This document shows positions 1-10,758 of a DNA stretch of 64,000 bases, in pieces. The translations under genes were made by a program, and so were the position numbers. Each line of letters begins with the position of its first letter. The first letter of the stretch is position 1. The notes beneath the pieces were generated by a model. The model ran no database searches. It was not told where the DNA came from and was given only the letters and a program-made list of their open reading frames with translations. Origin of the DNA: Leptobrachium leishanense (taxonomy: Eukaryota; Chordata; Amphibia; Anura; Megophryidae); assembly GCA_009667805.1 (NCBI GenBank), contig CM019063.1, positions 56,714,881-56,778,880 of the forward strand, in the 5' to 3' direction.

Positions 1-408
1 GCCCCAGCTCACACATGGATATATGGCCCCCAGCTCACACATGGATATATGGCCCCCAGCTCACACATGGATATATTGCCCCAAGCTCACACATGGATAT
101 ATTGCCCCAAGCTCACACATGGATATATTGCCCCAAGCTCACACATTGATATATTTGCCCCAAGCTCACACATGGATATATTGCCCCAAGCTCACACATG
201 GATATATTGCCCCAAGCTCACACATGGATATATTGCCCCAAGCTCACACATGGATATATTGCCCCAAGCTCACACATGGATATATTGCCCCAGCTCACAC
301 ATGGATATATGGCCCCCAGCTCACACATGGATATATAAGGCCCCCAGCTCACACATGGATATATTGCCCCAGCTCACACATGGATATATTGCCCCAGCTC
401 ACACATAG
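1..408. repeat. Minisatellite, 25-26 bp unit, cut by window edge
   Basis: About 16 head-to-tail units of the form GCCCCA(A)GCTCACACA followed by TGGATATAT and T or G. Units differ mainly by one A after CCCC and by a TT/GG choice at the end. The array starts at base 1, so its true left end lies outside the window. Several overlapping frames stay open through it only because the units lack stop codons; none looks like a gene. Confidence 0.95.
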
Positions 409-1182
409 TACAGGAGGGGTGGGGTCGCGCCTATTCCCCGATGGGGCGGCTGCAACCACCAAATGCATCCAGCCCAACAACATGTGTAAAACATAACAAA
501 GAAAAAAATGTCATCTGCGCTTATTCCCATTATACCGTGTGAAACTAAACACAATTAGAGGTTTGGTTTCTTTGGTTTCAGCTCACACATGGATATATTG
601 CCTCAGCTAACACATGGATATATTGCTCCAGCTCACACACATTTACATTGGTTCCATTAGACTCCACAATAAATGGTGACAGAAAAAAAGAAATATATGT
701 TTCTAATAAACCAAAACATTAAAGTCTACTCATGTTATACCTTGTTCTGTGTGAGATGAGTGAGTCCCATTAGGTTCAGCCAAGCCACAGCAAGGGTTGA
801 CTATTAATCCTGCAGTCAGACTGCCTGAAACTGTGGAAAAAACAGGGTGATAGTCCATTAAATGAGTTTGGGAACAGGTGATTATGTAGATGTGTTGGCC
901 TTGCTTTCACCCTATAGGGAGACAAGCAATAGACCAAGGAAGGTTTTGCCAAAACAAATTCAGAAATTGTCTGCAAGGGCTTTTAGCCTTTAGTGTGATA
1001 ATGTGTGAACGCTTCCCAGAGCGTAGCATGTCTCTACTTGCCTATATTGATCTTATTTGGTGGGGGCCTATAAAAATAACAGGGGTTTGTGTTGGTTTAG
1101 ATATGATCAACAATTTCCTCAAATGATGGCGGTGGGTCCGGGGTTGCGTCTCGATGTGCACTATGCAAATTTGTGGCTTCTT
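409..1182. other. No gene seen; stray minisatellite units
   Basis: After the array there is about 770 bp with no recognisable coding region. At 581-646 two or three degenerate copies of the same minisatellite unit reappear (CTCACACATGGATATATTG-like), separated from the main array by about 170 bp. This suggests the array was once longer or has been split. Confidence 0.6.
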
Positions 1183-1550
1183 TTAACCCTTTAGTGATCG
1201 GGCGGTTTTACGTAAGCCCGTCCTTTAGTGCCCGCTGCTCTTTTTACGTTTCTGCGCTGCTTGAGTTTAGGTCGAATTCTCCTCTTACTCATTTATGCAA
1301 CCCACACATATTATATGCTGATTTTCCCGGCATTAAATGGACTTTTTAAAGATACCATTATTTTCATCATACCCTATAGTTTACTATAAAAAAAATATGA
1401 AATATGATGAAAAAAAAATGGAAAAAAACACACTTTCTTGAAACTTAATCCCCAAAATCTAAAACCGCCAAAAAGGAACCCGGCCGAATAGTTTCAGAAT
1501 TTTGTCCCGAGAATAGAAATACCCAATTTTTACATGTTTTTGCTTTTTAA
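1183..1550. mobile_element. Candidate TTAA-type element fragment
   Basis: The stretch begins TTAACCCTTTAGTGATCGGG and runs to the TTAA at 1547, where the next element begins. The opening resembles the TTAACCCTTTCGCTGC end of the better-supported element at 5011. There is no coding capacity. The call rests only on the TTAA edges and end similarity. Confidence 0.4.
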
Positions 1551-1981
1551 CCCCTTCACTGCTGAGTCATTTCACCTCTGTGTGCTGAGCTCATTTTGAC
1601 CATTTTATGCTCATCATTTTTAAATGCCAGCCTAGGTATTCTTTTAGTAAACCCCCCCAGACAATTTTTTTTTAAAAAAAAATCCAATTTATTTTTTAAC
1701 TGTTATATTTTATTATTTTTTTTATTTTTTTTTAAATGTATTTTTACTTCAAACCTGGTCATGATTGGTATCATTGGAAAGGCCATGATCATGGATCAGG
1801 AGCTAGGGGATCCAAAGGATCCCCTATCTCCAATTGGCAGCTAGGGGGTTAACTGGCCCACTGACGTCCTCACACATATGGTGAGGATGCCAGTGGGTGG
1901 GGTTGACCCGGAGGCTTGACTGACATCCAAGATTTCAGCCACCTCCAGGTTTGAATCACGATCCGGCAGCAAAAAGGTTAA
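1547..1981 (+). mobile_element. TTAA-flanked piggyBac-like MITE, hairpin family, diverged copy
   Basis: Bounded by TTAA at 1547-1550 and 1978-1981. It begins TTAACCCCTTCACTGCTGAG and shares layout with the elements at 5011-6256 and 51425-54049: a T-rich centre, then a GGTATCATTGG block, then short perfect inverted repeats. One hairpin is TAGGGGATCC / GGATCCCCTA at 1804-1826. TTAA duplication is the hallmark of piggyBac and relatives; no transposase is present, so the superfamily is inferred. Confidence 0.6.
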
Positions 1982-2753
1982 ATCTATTTACTTCTGAAAA
2001 GGGGAGACTCTCTCCTTTCCAGTGGTGCAATTTGTTTCTGCCTAGCTTCTACCGTTAGAGGGCTCCAAATGAGCCACCCTCCCCTTCCTGACTTTTAGTG
2101 CAGGCGCAGTGGGCGCTTGCTGATGATGTCATCACGCAGTGTGATGACATCATCGCGCCCACCGGCCCCCCTAAAAAGGTGGGGCAAGCTTCCAGCCTGC
2201 CAGTCCGCCATGGGAGCCGGCGAGGGAGGTAAGTATCGGGCGGGAGGGAGGTTAGGAGTAGGGATGAGCCGAACATACCGAGTTCGGTTCGAGCCCGAAC
2301 TTCCCATTTGTTCGGGTCCGAACCCGAACCCCCATGCAAGTCAATGGGGCTGAAAATTCGTTTTTTTAGAGTGCTCTCCAAGAGGGCATATATGCTACAT
2401 ATTTGCCATAAAAGGTGTATGGGGGTCCGGGTAGTGCCCTGGGGGACAGGAAACAAGGACAAAAAGTTTTAAAAAAAACGTTTTAAAAGGGACAGTGAGT
2501 TTTCCATGAAATAAGGGTTAAAAATAAAAATGAAAAATTCCTTCAAATATTGTGCCTAGGAGGTCCCTATAACCTGCCCGTGAAGTGGCGGATTTCTAGG
2601 ATGTATAGAAATATGTAAAAACCAAAAAATTACATCTCAAATGACGGTAAATGCTTTTCCTTTAATCTATCCATAAACAACTGCTTGGGGCGGCAGTCTG
2701 TATGAAAAGAGGAGACATTTTCGGACACGCAGAAAAAGTTTACTGATTTTTTG

Positions 2754-3703
2754 GCGGTGAAAAGCAGGAGAATGACTGGAGAATGGAAACTTCTAGACCA
2801 AAAAGCCGATTTGGAAAGTGAGATAAATGGGAGAATTTTTCTGGTTCGGCTATTTTGACCTAGAATTTTCCATTCTCCAGTCATTCTCCTGAGTTTCACC
2901 TTTCTCTGAATAACCCTGTCAGGGTTATTCAGAGAGCGGTGAAGAGCAGGAGAATGACTGGAGAATGGAAAATTCTAGGTCAAAATAGCCAAACTAGAAA
3001 CATTCTCCCATTTAGGCTAGGGTCAGACTAGCGAATTTTTAACGTGCGTTTAGGCGCACTTAATCAAGGCCACATTAGCAGCAAATGACGGGCAATAACG
3101 GCCAATATACGAAGTACGGTCGCACGAAAGTCCGGCTCCGCAACGCAAGTGGAAAATGAACGCATTTTTTCGAGAACGCAGAACCGCTAGTACAGACGTA
3201 CAGAGTGCGCTGCGTCCACTAGCGGCGTGTGTGCGTGATTTGGAGACGTCAGACCCTGCTTATGTCCGGCCAACATAACGTCCAGACACCCAAAGTTTCC
3301 TGGTTTGGATCCGTAAAAAATCACGCACAAAAATGCGCATCGTATGACCGTTTTCGCGCAATCCGTGAAAAAAATACGGCAATGCGTTCGGACGCACTTT
3401 TTGACGGTCGCTGCGAAAAATGCATTAGTCTGACCCTAGCCTTATCTCACTTTCCAAATCGGCTATTAGGGCCAGATTGTTCTCTTTTCCTGCCATTCTT
3501 CTGGTTTTCACCTTTCTCTGAACAACCCTGAGAGAGAGGTGAAAGCCAGGAGAACTGGCAAGAGAAGAGAACAATCTAGACCAAATAGCCGATTTGGAAA
3601 GTGAGATAAATGGGAGAATTTTTCTGGTTTGGCTATTTTGACCTAGAATTTTCACTTCTCCAGTTATTCTCCTGCTTTTCACCGCTCTCTGAATAACCCT
3701 GTG
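2754..3703. repeat. Alternating inverted-repeat cluster inside the hAT
   Basis: A block of about 45 bp (GCGGTGAAAAGCAGGAGAAT and onward) occurs alternately on the two strands, near 2754, 2863, 2909, 3535 and 3657. Arms end in CAGGGTTATTCAGAG or its complement, a terminus also seen near 30310, 32747 and 4290. This suggests a small palindromic element family that inserted or rearranged repeatedly. No coding region is present. Confidence 0.65.
3015..3443. mobile_element. MITE family A, copy 1
   Basis: Starts AGGCTAGGGTCAGACTAGCG and ends in its near-complement GTCTGACCCTAGCCTTA. The interior is clearly homologous to 23072-23468 and more loosely to 30684-31140; a shared internal string is CCAATATACGAAGTACGGTC. 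It sits inside the inverted-repeat cluster of the surrounding hAT. Flanks here are TTTA and TTAT, a decayed form of the TTAA seen around copy 2. Confidence 0.75.
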
Positions 3704-4388
3704 AATGTTTAATCCCGAGGTGAAAAATAACATTGCTTTAGATTTTTTTCAAACACCAGTTAAATGCAGCATATTAGGATGTTTTAGGGAAATTAATTCT
3801 CAAATCTCAATCAGAAGCAGACACCAGACACCACCCCACCCTCAGTATATTGTACAATGTATCAAATTGATTACCAGACTAAAAACACCTGGTGTTATGC
3901 CCGTTTGTGAACAGAGGTCATTTAGAGTTGATAATCTTTCCATGTACACATTAGTTTTTAATTCAATATCTAATAAACCGATGCTTATAATATTCTGCAG
4001 TAAAGAGTCTCTTTATTTCTAGATTTTTTAGTATTTTTTTAAGCATTTTCTATACTTTTTTCAAAATTTCTTTTTTTTTTTTCGAACCCGAACCGAACAC
4101 GCCCAAAAAGTTCGAAATTCGCAAACTTTCGAAATGCCAAAGTTCGGGTCGAACTCCGAACCGTCCGAACCCGAACAGCTCATCCCTAGTTAGGAGATCC
4201 CTGACGTACCATTAATCCTGAATTCACTGAAGGGTAGGAAAATTGTGCAGGGAACAAGAGATCACCAAAATGTCAGTGACATTTCGGTGTTCTGAATAAC
4301 CCCTACAGTGTGGTGTATTTTAAGTGTCAATAAAAAACAACTATAACCATAATCTTTCCTCTCTACTTTACAACGCAATTAAACAATG

Positions 4389-4569
4389 TACCGGCTAGAT
4401 GGAGTAGAGCGAACATCATTACTCTATAACTGTGGAGACACAGGTTCGATCCCAGCAAGCGCACCTCTCCAGTAAGTGTCCTTGGGCAATACACCTAATG
4501 GTACATACTCTCGCCACCCAGGACATACTTGAAAACAAGAGAAATCTCAATGTATCCTTTCTCCAAAAA
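4389..4569 (+). mobile_element. tRNA-derived SINE, copy 1
   Basis: The head contains a recognisable RNA polymerase III B box, GGTTCGATCCC, at 4443-4453. A CCTTGGGCAATACACCTAA block and a body ending in a short A run follow. The same body, about 80% alike by eye, is at 8222-8433. An 83-residue open frame starting at 4432 is incidental to the SINE. Confidence 0.75.
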
Positions 4570-5010
4570 ATGTCAGGTGCAGCTTACAAATGTTACATCC
4601 ATAAAACGTTACATTTTGATTACGTAATGGATTATTTTGCTATTTTAAACCATTTTATGAGAAACAGATCTAGATCCATATAAGGGGAATTTGAATAGAC
4701 AAATGAGACAATGAGCGCAGGTGGTGGCGCGACCTATCAATGCGATCCAAGTCTTCCATACAAAAACAAGCGACCATTATGCAGTATTATGTGGGTTGTG
4801 TGATTCACTTAGAACGATACATCATATCAAGAAATAATTGAATGAATTAAAATATGAACATTTCACTGTTTTGTCTGAACTAGGTCTGCTGAGCTATTTT
4901 TAGTAGTTTATTTTTTTTTGCTGTTTCAGTGCAATAAACTGTAAGTGACATGCGAATGCCTGCTTTATGTATCTGTACTGACGCAGGTGCCGGAGTGCCA
5001 CCTAAGAAGA
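4570..5010. other. No gene seen
   Basis: AT-rich sequence between the SINE and the next TTAA element. I see no coding region, RNA gene or clear repeat boundary. Confidence 0.5.
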
Positions 5011-6256
5011 TTAACCCTTTCGCTGCTGAGGCTTTTCCCGCCCCTGTGCTGAGGTCATTTTTTACCTGTTTTGCGCATCATGTTTAAACCTGTTTTGAAG
5101 GCTTATTTTAGTATATGACATCGACATATTATATATCGTTCTTTCCGTCAGACTCGGTAGATTCATAATATGTCATTATTATATGTATACGTTATGTCAT
5201 GTTTGTATATTATAACAAAAAATGCAATAAAATATGTATTTTCAATAATTTACAGCGTGTAAAGTGTTTTTTTCCACATTTTAACATGCGAGCAATTGCG
5301 GTTATATTTTGTATGGGGTGCGCTTGTTAAAAAAATTAGAGATGGGGTCTCGTTACATTTTTTTTGGGGAAAATGACACCATTTTTAACAAACGCACCGC
5401 ATACAAAAATCGTTAATGCAGCATTATTGTTCACATTATAATTGAAATGGGAACAATATTGCTGCATTAAAAAAACAAAAAACAAAAAAAAAAAGTGTTT
5501 ATTTTTTTTTTTTTAATTTTTTTTTTTAATTTTTTTTTATTTTTATTTTTATTTTTATTTTTTTTTACATTTTTTTTTACTTTCATGTTTGGTATCGTTG
5601 GAACGGCCATGCTCTGGCCGATCCAACGATATCAAAATTTAACCCCTAACTGCCACGGATCGGGAGATAGGGAGTTCATTGGAACTCCCTATCTCCACAC
5701 TTCGTGGCAGTTAGGGGTTAATGCTAGGACTGGCGTCATCGTGCTGCGCACGATGACGCCAGTCCTCTGGGGGAGTTCCCGGAAGCTTGGCCGACATCCA
5801 AGATGTCGGCCAGCTCCCGGGAAGGATCGCAAATCGGCGCTTTTCAGCGCCGATTTGCGATCCAGCTCCCCAGGGGTTAATGCCAGGCATCATTTGGAAG
5901 GGCAGGCTGTGCCCTTCCAAATGATGCCTGGGTTAAGCCCCTGTGAGCCGCCGATCGGAGGGAGAGAGGTCCGAAGGACCTCCCCCCCCTCCCTTTCAGG
6001 CGCCTCCTCCGCACATGCGGGGGGGGCGCCTGAATTATGTGTCATCGCGGGGGCGCGATGACACATAACAATGGCGGCCACTGCTCCGGATGCCGGGCTG
6101 ACATCCAGGATGTCAGCCCGCACCGGAGGGGCCAGCGATCGGCCGGAACCCGGCCGAACGCTGACCCCAATGCGAGGACGCGCTCAGCGCGTCCTCCGCA
6201 TACCAGGGGCAATGCTGAGGACGCGCTGAGCGCGTCCTTAGCATTGAAGTGGTTAA
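5011..6256 (+). mobile_element. TTAA-flanked piggyBac-like element made of serial hairpins
   Basis: Flanked by TTAA at 5011-5014 and 6253-6256. The ends are imperfect inverted repeats: TTAACCCTTTCGCTGCTGAG against TTAACCACTTCAATGCTAAG. From about 5587 on it is a chain of near-perfect hairpins: 5590-5632, 5640-5720 (two nested stems), 5726-5766, 5787-5815, 5824-5862, 5885-5931, 6036-6065, 6089-6118 and 6174-6240. Two more flank the T-rich centre at 5308-5408 and 5413-5470. No transposase is present. The 188-residue frame over this region is a by-product. Confidence 0.75.
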
Positions 6257-6259
6257 ATA

Positions 6260-6620
6260 ATGTTTTTTTACCCGTTTGTCAGCTTGTCGGCTTTTTCGGG
6301 CTGCTGGCCGGCGGACCGTCAGCTTTTTCCGAATGAGTTTGACGGTGTTGCGGCTGATCGTCGGGTGCGTTCAGCTTTTTTCGTCAGTTATCGGATCGAT
6401 CCCATGTTTTTTTTGGTGGTTTTGTGGTGGTTTTTCCATTTGATCCGTCGGTTTTGTAGCGATTTTTCGGATGCATTCAGCGGCTTTTCCTTGCAGTTCG
6501 GGGACAATGCAGTGAATCCTGAATTCATCGCAGGGTTGGCAAATTTGACTCCCCGAAGTGCGGGGAACGAAAGACCACCAAAATTCTTTGAACAACCCTG
6601 AGTGATTTGCTGAAGTTGAC
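6260..6620. repeat. Interspersed repeat fragment, inverted relative of 29765-30060
   Basis: Contains GTCAGCTTGTCGGCTTTTTC and further blocks that recur on the opposite strand near 29830-30020. Both copies carry CTTCGGGGA and CAGGATTCA-type strings. It is an old repeat with unclear ends, and the overlapping frames are not genes. Confidence 0.5.
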
Positions 6621-6889
6621 ACTGTAGTTACAGTCGGCCAGCATCATTTTTACCTTTGTCTTCAGCGTCATATCTATGGGAGTTTAATGAAGATCACTAC
6701 TTTAAAATTGACGATGTATATTCATCGGTGTTCCAAACAGTGGTGGATCAACGCTAAATGGAGATCAGCCACAGTTTCCTCATTTTATTGAAGATTTAAA
6801 TTGGTACTTTTGCTTACTCTTGTTTGCACGAACTACAACCTGCCTTTTATAAATTTTACTTCACTTGATAGCCGATGTTTACCATAATT

Positions 6890-7063
6890 CCTATAATTAT
6901 TATTTATTAAGCGCCAACACATTCCGCAGCGCTGTACAAAAGATGCAATGGGTAGAGACAGGGCAATCCTACAATACATACAGGAGGCAGCTCAGTATTC
7001 CTGCCTGCAGATACAGGAGGACATGAGGGCCCTATTCCTGTGGGAATTTACAATCTCGATATA
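6890..7063 (-). mobile_element. LINE 3' end fragment
   Basis: The plus strand reads TTATTTATTAAGCGCCAACA followed by TTCCGCAGCGCTGTACAA. On the minus strand this is the tail of the LINE family found at 57900-58015. Nearly the same 170 bp recur at 62320-62485, where more of the LINE body is preserved. The remaining 400 bp to 7466 hold nothing I can name. Confidence 0.7.
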
Positions 7064-7466
7064 TAATGGTATTTAGTGAATAATCCCCCTAATCTAATAT
7101 TACTGCATTTGTTTTTCTTAGGAAACTAAATCGAGACTAAATTCTCTTGTCCTCTAGATATATAGATGAATTCCCCCCTCCCATACCGATGTGCCCCATT
7201 ACCTCAGTTGTTTTCAATCTCTTTGTTTATTTTTATCTGAGCATAAAGACAGACTCCACAGGCAAAGCATTTAATGGCAATAAACAAATTATGGTAAAGC
7301 TAATACAGTTTAACCATCAATAGATATCAGCCTTAAATAGACTGCACAAAAAATAATCCCCATATTACCAGCGAAAGACGTATTTCACATAACCCGATTA
7401 ATGAGGTAATAGTGCAAATTAAAACATTTTTTACAAGGTAAACAGTAACTAATACTAGCAAATATA

Positions 7467-8180
7467 GATGCAGTCTGCGCCTGGCGTACCTCCCCCCCCC
7501 CTCTGCCAGTCCCTCCATTGGCTTCCTGTACGTTTCAGGATACAGTTTAAATTGCTGATGCTCACGTTCAAATCACTCAATAACTCGACACCTCCTCCTT
7601 ACAAGTCATTGTGTCTCCAAAAGCACATCCCTTCTAGACCACTGCGGTCAGCGGGAGACCGCCGCCTGTCCTCTGTCTACACCTGCACTGCCAACTCTCC
7701 CATCCAAGACGTCTCAAAACCCAATCTCTTCAGATTAGCATGCCACATTTCTGATGCCAATACATCCCACTCCTCACCTACCCGCACATCGTGATAGATG
7801 CCACTTTCATGGCCTCACCATTCCTGAACCACTGGCACTTTTGATCCTGGCAAAGAATAAAACTCCTCTTGAATTCTTCCACCCCGCTCCCTCTAGATCA
7901 GGGATCTCAAACTCTGGAACCTCAGATGTTCCTGAACTACACTTCCCATGATTCTCTGGCCATCTATTGCATTCAAAGAATTCTGGGAATTGTAGGCCAT
8001 CAACAACTGAGGGGCCAGAGTTTGAGATCCCTGCTCTAGATTGTAAACTCCTATAAGCAGGGCCTTCTGTACCTCTTGTCTCTGTTCCTATGTTTGTTTA
8101 TTTGTGTCTTGTTCCTTTTGGTTATTGTGCTGCGGAAACTGTTAGTGCTAAATGAATCGCGAGAATAAAAATATTAACAT
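7467..8180 (+). pseudogene. CR1/L2/Rex1-like LINE, 3' fragment
   Basis: One frame contains PLCQSLHWLPVRFRI, then FKLLMLTFKSLNN. This is the conserved segment just after the reverse transcriptase in CR1/L2/Rex1-type ORF2 proteins (compare PLCESLHWLPIHCRIKFKIL at 57380). The reverse transcriptase itself is missing. The 3' part has AGATTGTAAACTCC and ends in an AATAAAAATATT tail near 8175. A 135-bp hAT MITE interrupts it at 7899-8033. It is a dead 5'-truncated copy. Confidence 0.75.
7899..8033. mobile_element. hAT MITE with 8-bp duplication, inside a LINE
   Basis: Ends are CAGGGATCTCAAACTCTGG and CCAGAGTTTGAGATCCCTG, exact inverted repeats. Flanks are identical CTCTAGAT copies at 7891-7898 and 8034-8041. 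Length is 135 bp, with no coding capacity. The termini resemble the Charlie-type hAT consensus, and the insertion postdates the LINE around it. Confidence 0.93.
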
Positions 8181-8221
8181 ATTACATGCTTGAGTAGATT
8201 GTTTAAATCAACCATATTACA

Positions 8222-8433
8222 GTACCGGCTGGGTGGAGTAGAGGTATTGTCACTGCTCTGCATGGAGAGAGCTTGTGGAGTCATGGGTTTGATCCCAGCA
8301 AGCAACCTCTCCAGTAAGTGTCCTTGGCAAGACACCTAACGGTACATAATTGCCACCCAGGACATACTTGAAAACAAGAGAAATCTCAATGTATCCTTCC
8401 TGGTAAAATCCTTTCTCAAAAAAAAAAAAAAAA
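8222..8433 (+). mobile_element. tRNA-derived SINE, copy 2, with A tail
   Basis: The B box is GGTTTGATCCC at 8286-8296, one base off the canonical GGTTCGATCCC. The body TCCAGTAAGTGTCCTTGGCA and a run of 16 A at 8418-8433 mark a SINE inserted in the plus direction. The same family is at 4389-4569. Confidence 0.82.
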
Positions 8434-8466
8434 TATTGACACAAGTATTTCTAAAATAACTTGACA

Positions 8467-8887
8467 TTAACCCCTTCACTAACGAGAACTGAAGCTCGGG
8501 CTTCAAAGGGATAAGTGGCCAGTATCAAGATATCTTGATCTGCAGCCCAAAAAGCAAATGAAATTTGTTTGCTACAAACAAATTTCATTTGCTTTTTGGG
8601 CTGCAGAAGGTGCCCCCAAAGTTTTAGCATTATGCCCAAAAAGCTAAAACTGTGTAAATTCATCTAACTGAATGTCCTGATACCGGACATTCAGCAGCCG
8701 ATGCAGGGAACACAATTTAGCAGAGAATGGCACCATCTACTGGCCAAATATGTTATTACAGTAAGATATACACTGGAAATATGCCCAAATATCTCTTGCT
8801 GTACAATTAATTAAAAAAGATTTTTTCCAAAAACTACTGTTTCCTTAAATTGTTTTTTGGAAAATCAATTGGAAGTGAACAGGTTAA
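8467..8887. mobile_element. TTAA-flanked MITE, family B, copy 1
   Basis: TTAA at 8467-8470 and 8884-8887, with inverted ends TTAACCCCTTCACTAACG and TTAACCTGTTCACTTCC. It holds a palindrome, GCAGCCCAAAAAGCAAATGA with its complement around 8540-8605. Family relatives lie at 37994-38382 and, as fragments, near 8949, 31586, 36500 and 47080. It is piggyBac-like by target site only. Confidence 0.72.
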
Positions 8888-9379
8888 ATATAAATGTAGA
8901 AAAATAAAGATTGATCAGAGAACTTCACAATAGTTAAAGCTAAGCATTAACCCATTCACTACTTGGTGACTTGGCGAGAGGAACTTTCTATGGCCCCCCC
9001 GGGAGGAATTTCCACTTAATATTGGGGCATTCTGATCAATTATATTGAGAATAACTATTTTTCCACTTGGAGCTTAATTATTGCTGAGTGATGTATGACT
9101 TGTGATTATTATGTCAGGTATGTAAAAAAAACATTTTTTAATGTTCATACTTTTCATTTCCTTTTTTATTTTTGTCATACCTCTTTTATCTTGTACCTTT
9201 GAAAACTATAATAAACTTTGAATTCTAAAACCCCCAAAATATGTAAACTCGACTTTGCGTTATAATACAATAAATACCAGAATAGCGAATAACAACACAC
9301 TTGCATATCTTTTTATTGTAAGATTAGTGTGCTCCCTGTGGAGAAACAAAAAACTAAATTCAAATTCCTTTCAATTCTG
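8888..9379. other. No gene; truncated family B start
   Basis: A second family B left end (ATTAACCCATTCACTACTTGG) appears at about 8947 without a matching right end. The rest is AT-rich and featureless to my eye. Confidence 0.4.
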
Positions 9380-9628
9380 TTACTGTAAAAATACTACATG
9401 GAGCAGCCCCCACCCTCAATGTAACAAAAAGCTCAACAAACCTTACTGCAGCATCAAAAGGGTGGGCAGAATACAGGAAGAGCTCTGGGGTCACTCACTG
9501 CTGTACAAGGATAAAATTCAGGGGATTATAATGGTTGAAAATCCTTGTGTAGTACAGATACAAGGTGTTACTGTAATTCCCATACACAGGCATTATGCAG
9601 CACATATACAAGGCGTAGCTGTAATAGG
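9380..9628 (+). repeat. Interspersed repeat, related to 40905-41178
   Basis: Shares order and sequence with 40905-41178: ACTGTAAAAA, AAAAGCTCA, GAATACAGG, AGAGCTCTGG, CACTGCTGTACA, AAGGTGTTACTGTAATT and GGCATTATGCAGCAC. No coding region. The hAT at 9629 interrupts it right after this shared block, so the repeat is older. Confidence 0.65.
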
Positions 9629-9989
9629 GAGGGATGAGCGTTCGGTTCGGATCAGTTCGGAGTTCGATTCGAACATTGCCCGTTCGGCTGTTCGTCGAAA
9701 CTCCGAACATTTCCGCGTGCTCGCCGCATGTTCGCCCACAATGGACCACAATGCACTTTTCCACTGGCCTGAAGCTTGTAATTGACTACAGCCTTGCACC
9801 TGACCACAGGTCAGGTGCAAGACAGATGCAAGACTATGCCAATCACGATTTAGAGTCCTGATTGGGCAAATTTTGCCCAATCATGGGCTCACAGAGCTAA
9901 GTCCCGCAGCACACTATATAAGGCTTCCCTGCCTACAGCCCCAGAGCGTGTATTTGCAGGAGTGAATCAGAGAGGAGAGGAGATTGTTC

Positions 9990-10345
9990 TGTCACGGTGT
10001 ATCAGTGACGTTGTAGGAGATTTCTGGGAATTAGAATCTGTTGGCACTGCCAGGCTATCAGGGACAGTGTGTTTCAGTGAGTTGTAGGAGATTTCTGGGA
10101 ATTTGAATCTATGTTGGCACTGCCAGGCTATCAGGGACAGTGTGTATCAGTGAGTTCTACCACAGTTCAGCAAATTAGAATCTGGCTTGGCACAGCCTGT
10201 TATCAGTGTGTATCAGTGAGTTCTACCACAGTTCAGCAAATTAGAATCTGTTTTGGCACAGCCTGTTATTAGTGTGTATCAGTGAGTTATACCACACTTC
10301 AGCAAATTTGAATCTGTCTTGGCACAGCCAGGCTATCGGACAGTG
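9990..10345. repeat. Tandem repeats upstream of hAT transposase, about 75 bp
   Basis: Around five units containing TATCAGTGAGTT, a GGAATTTGAATCT-like block and TTGGCAC(T/A)GCC. The position matches the 74-bp array of copy 2 (26100-27175), so this is an ancestral, variable feature of the 5' leader of the family. Confidence 0.7.
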
Positions 10346-10559
10346 TGTTTAGCATTGTTCTGGAAAATCTGTATATCTTTCATCTAATTCTAGATACCAT
10401 ACAATAACAGTTTAATCAGAGTTCATCTGTTTATCTATTGAGAGTTGAATCTGGCTGTTGCCAGCTATCAGGGTATTGCAGCCTGCAGGAGAGGAAGTGA
10501 ATCAGAGAGAGTAGAGGACATTGGCAGCCTTGCAGGGAAAATATCAGTAAAATCGCCGA

Positions 10560-10745
10560 CTTATAACAGAGTTCTGAATATCTTTAATCTATATACCAGA
10601 GTTGAATCTGACTTCTGCATATCTCCAATCTTTATACCAGTTAAATCAGACTTCTGTATATCTCCAATGTTTATAACAGATTTGAATCAGACTTCTGTAT
10701 ATCTCCTATCTTTATACCAGAGTTGAATCAGACTTCTGTATATCT
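10560..10745. repeat. Tandem repeats just before the transposase, about 43 bp
   Basis: Four to five copies of a unit with TTTATACCAGAGTTGAATC and AGACTTCTGTATATCTCC. It ends directly before the start codon context CACCATG at 10755-10761. A shorter complementary version lies at 25930-26060 in copy 2. Confidence 0.75.
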
Positions 10746-10758
10746 TATATCACTCACC

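Larger units (their letters stand above)
2259..4188. mobile_element. Non-autonomous hAT element with 8-bp target duplication
   Basis: The left end is TAGGGATGAGCCGAAC and the right end GAACAGCTCATCCCTA, flanked by identical 8-bp copies of GTTAGGAG (2251-2258 and 4189-4196). An 8-bp duplication with short inverted ends is typical of hAT. The first 280 bp match the left end of the larger hAT at 22165, including the AGAGTGC..CCAAGAGGGCATAT block, so this is probably a deletion derivative of that family. The interior has been replaced by inverted repeats and a second small element. Confidence 0.88.

Noticed and set aside
23..496. 157- and 119-residue repetitive frames
   Set aside because: They are products of the 25-26 bp minisatellite at the window edge.
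4432..4683. 83-residue frame as a small gene
   Set aside because: It lies inside a tRNA-derived SINE and begins at the polymerase III box region.
5495..6061. 188-residue frame over the hairpin element
   Set aside because: It begins in a poly-T tract as poly-phenylalanine and crosses palindromes; no family resemblance.
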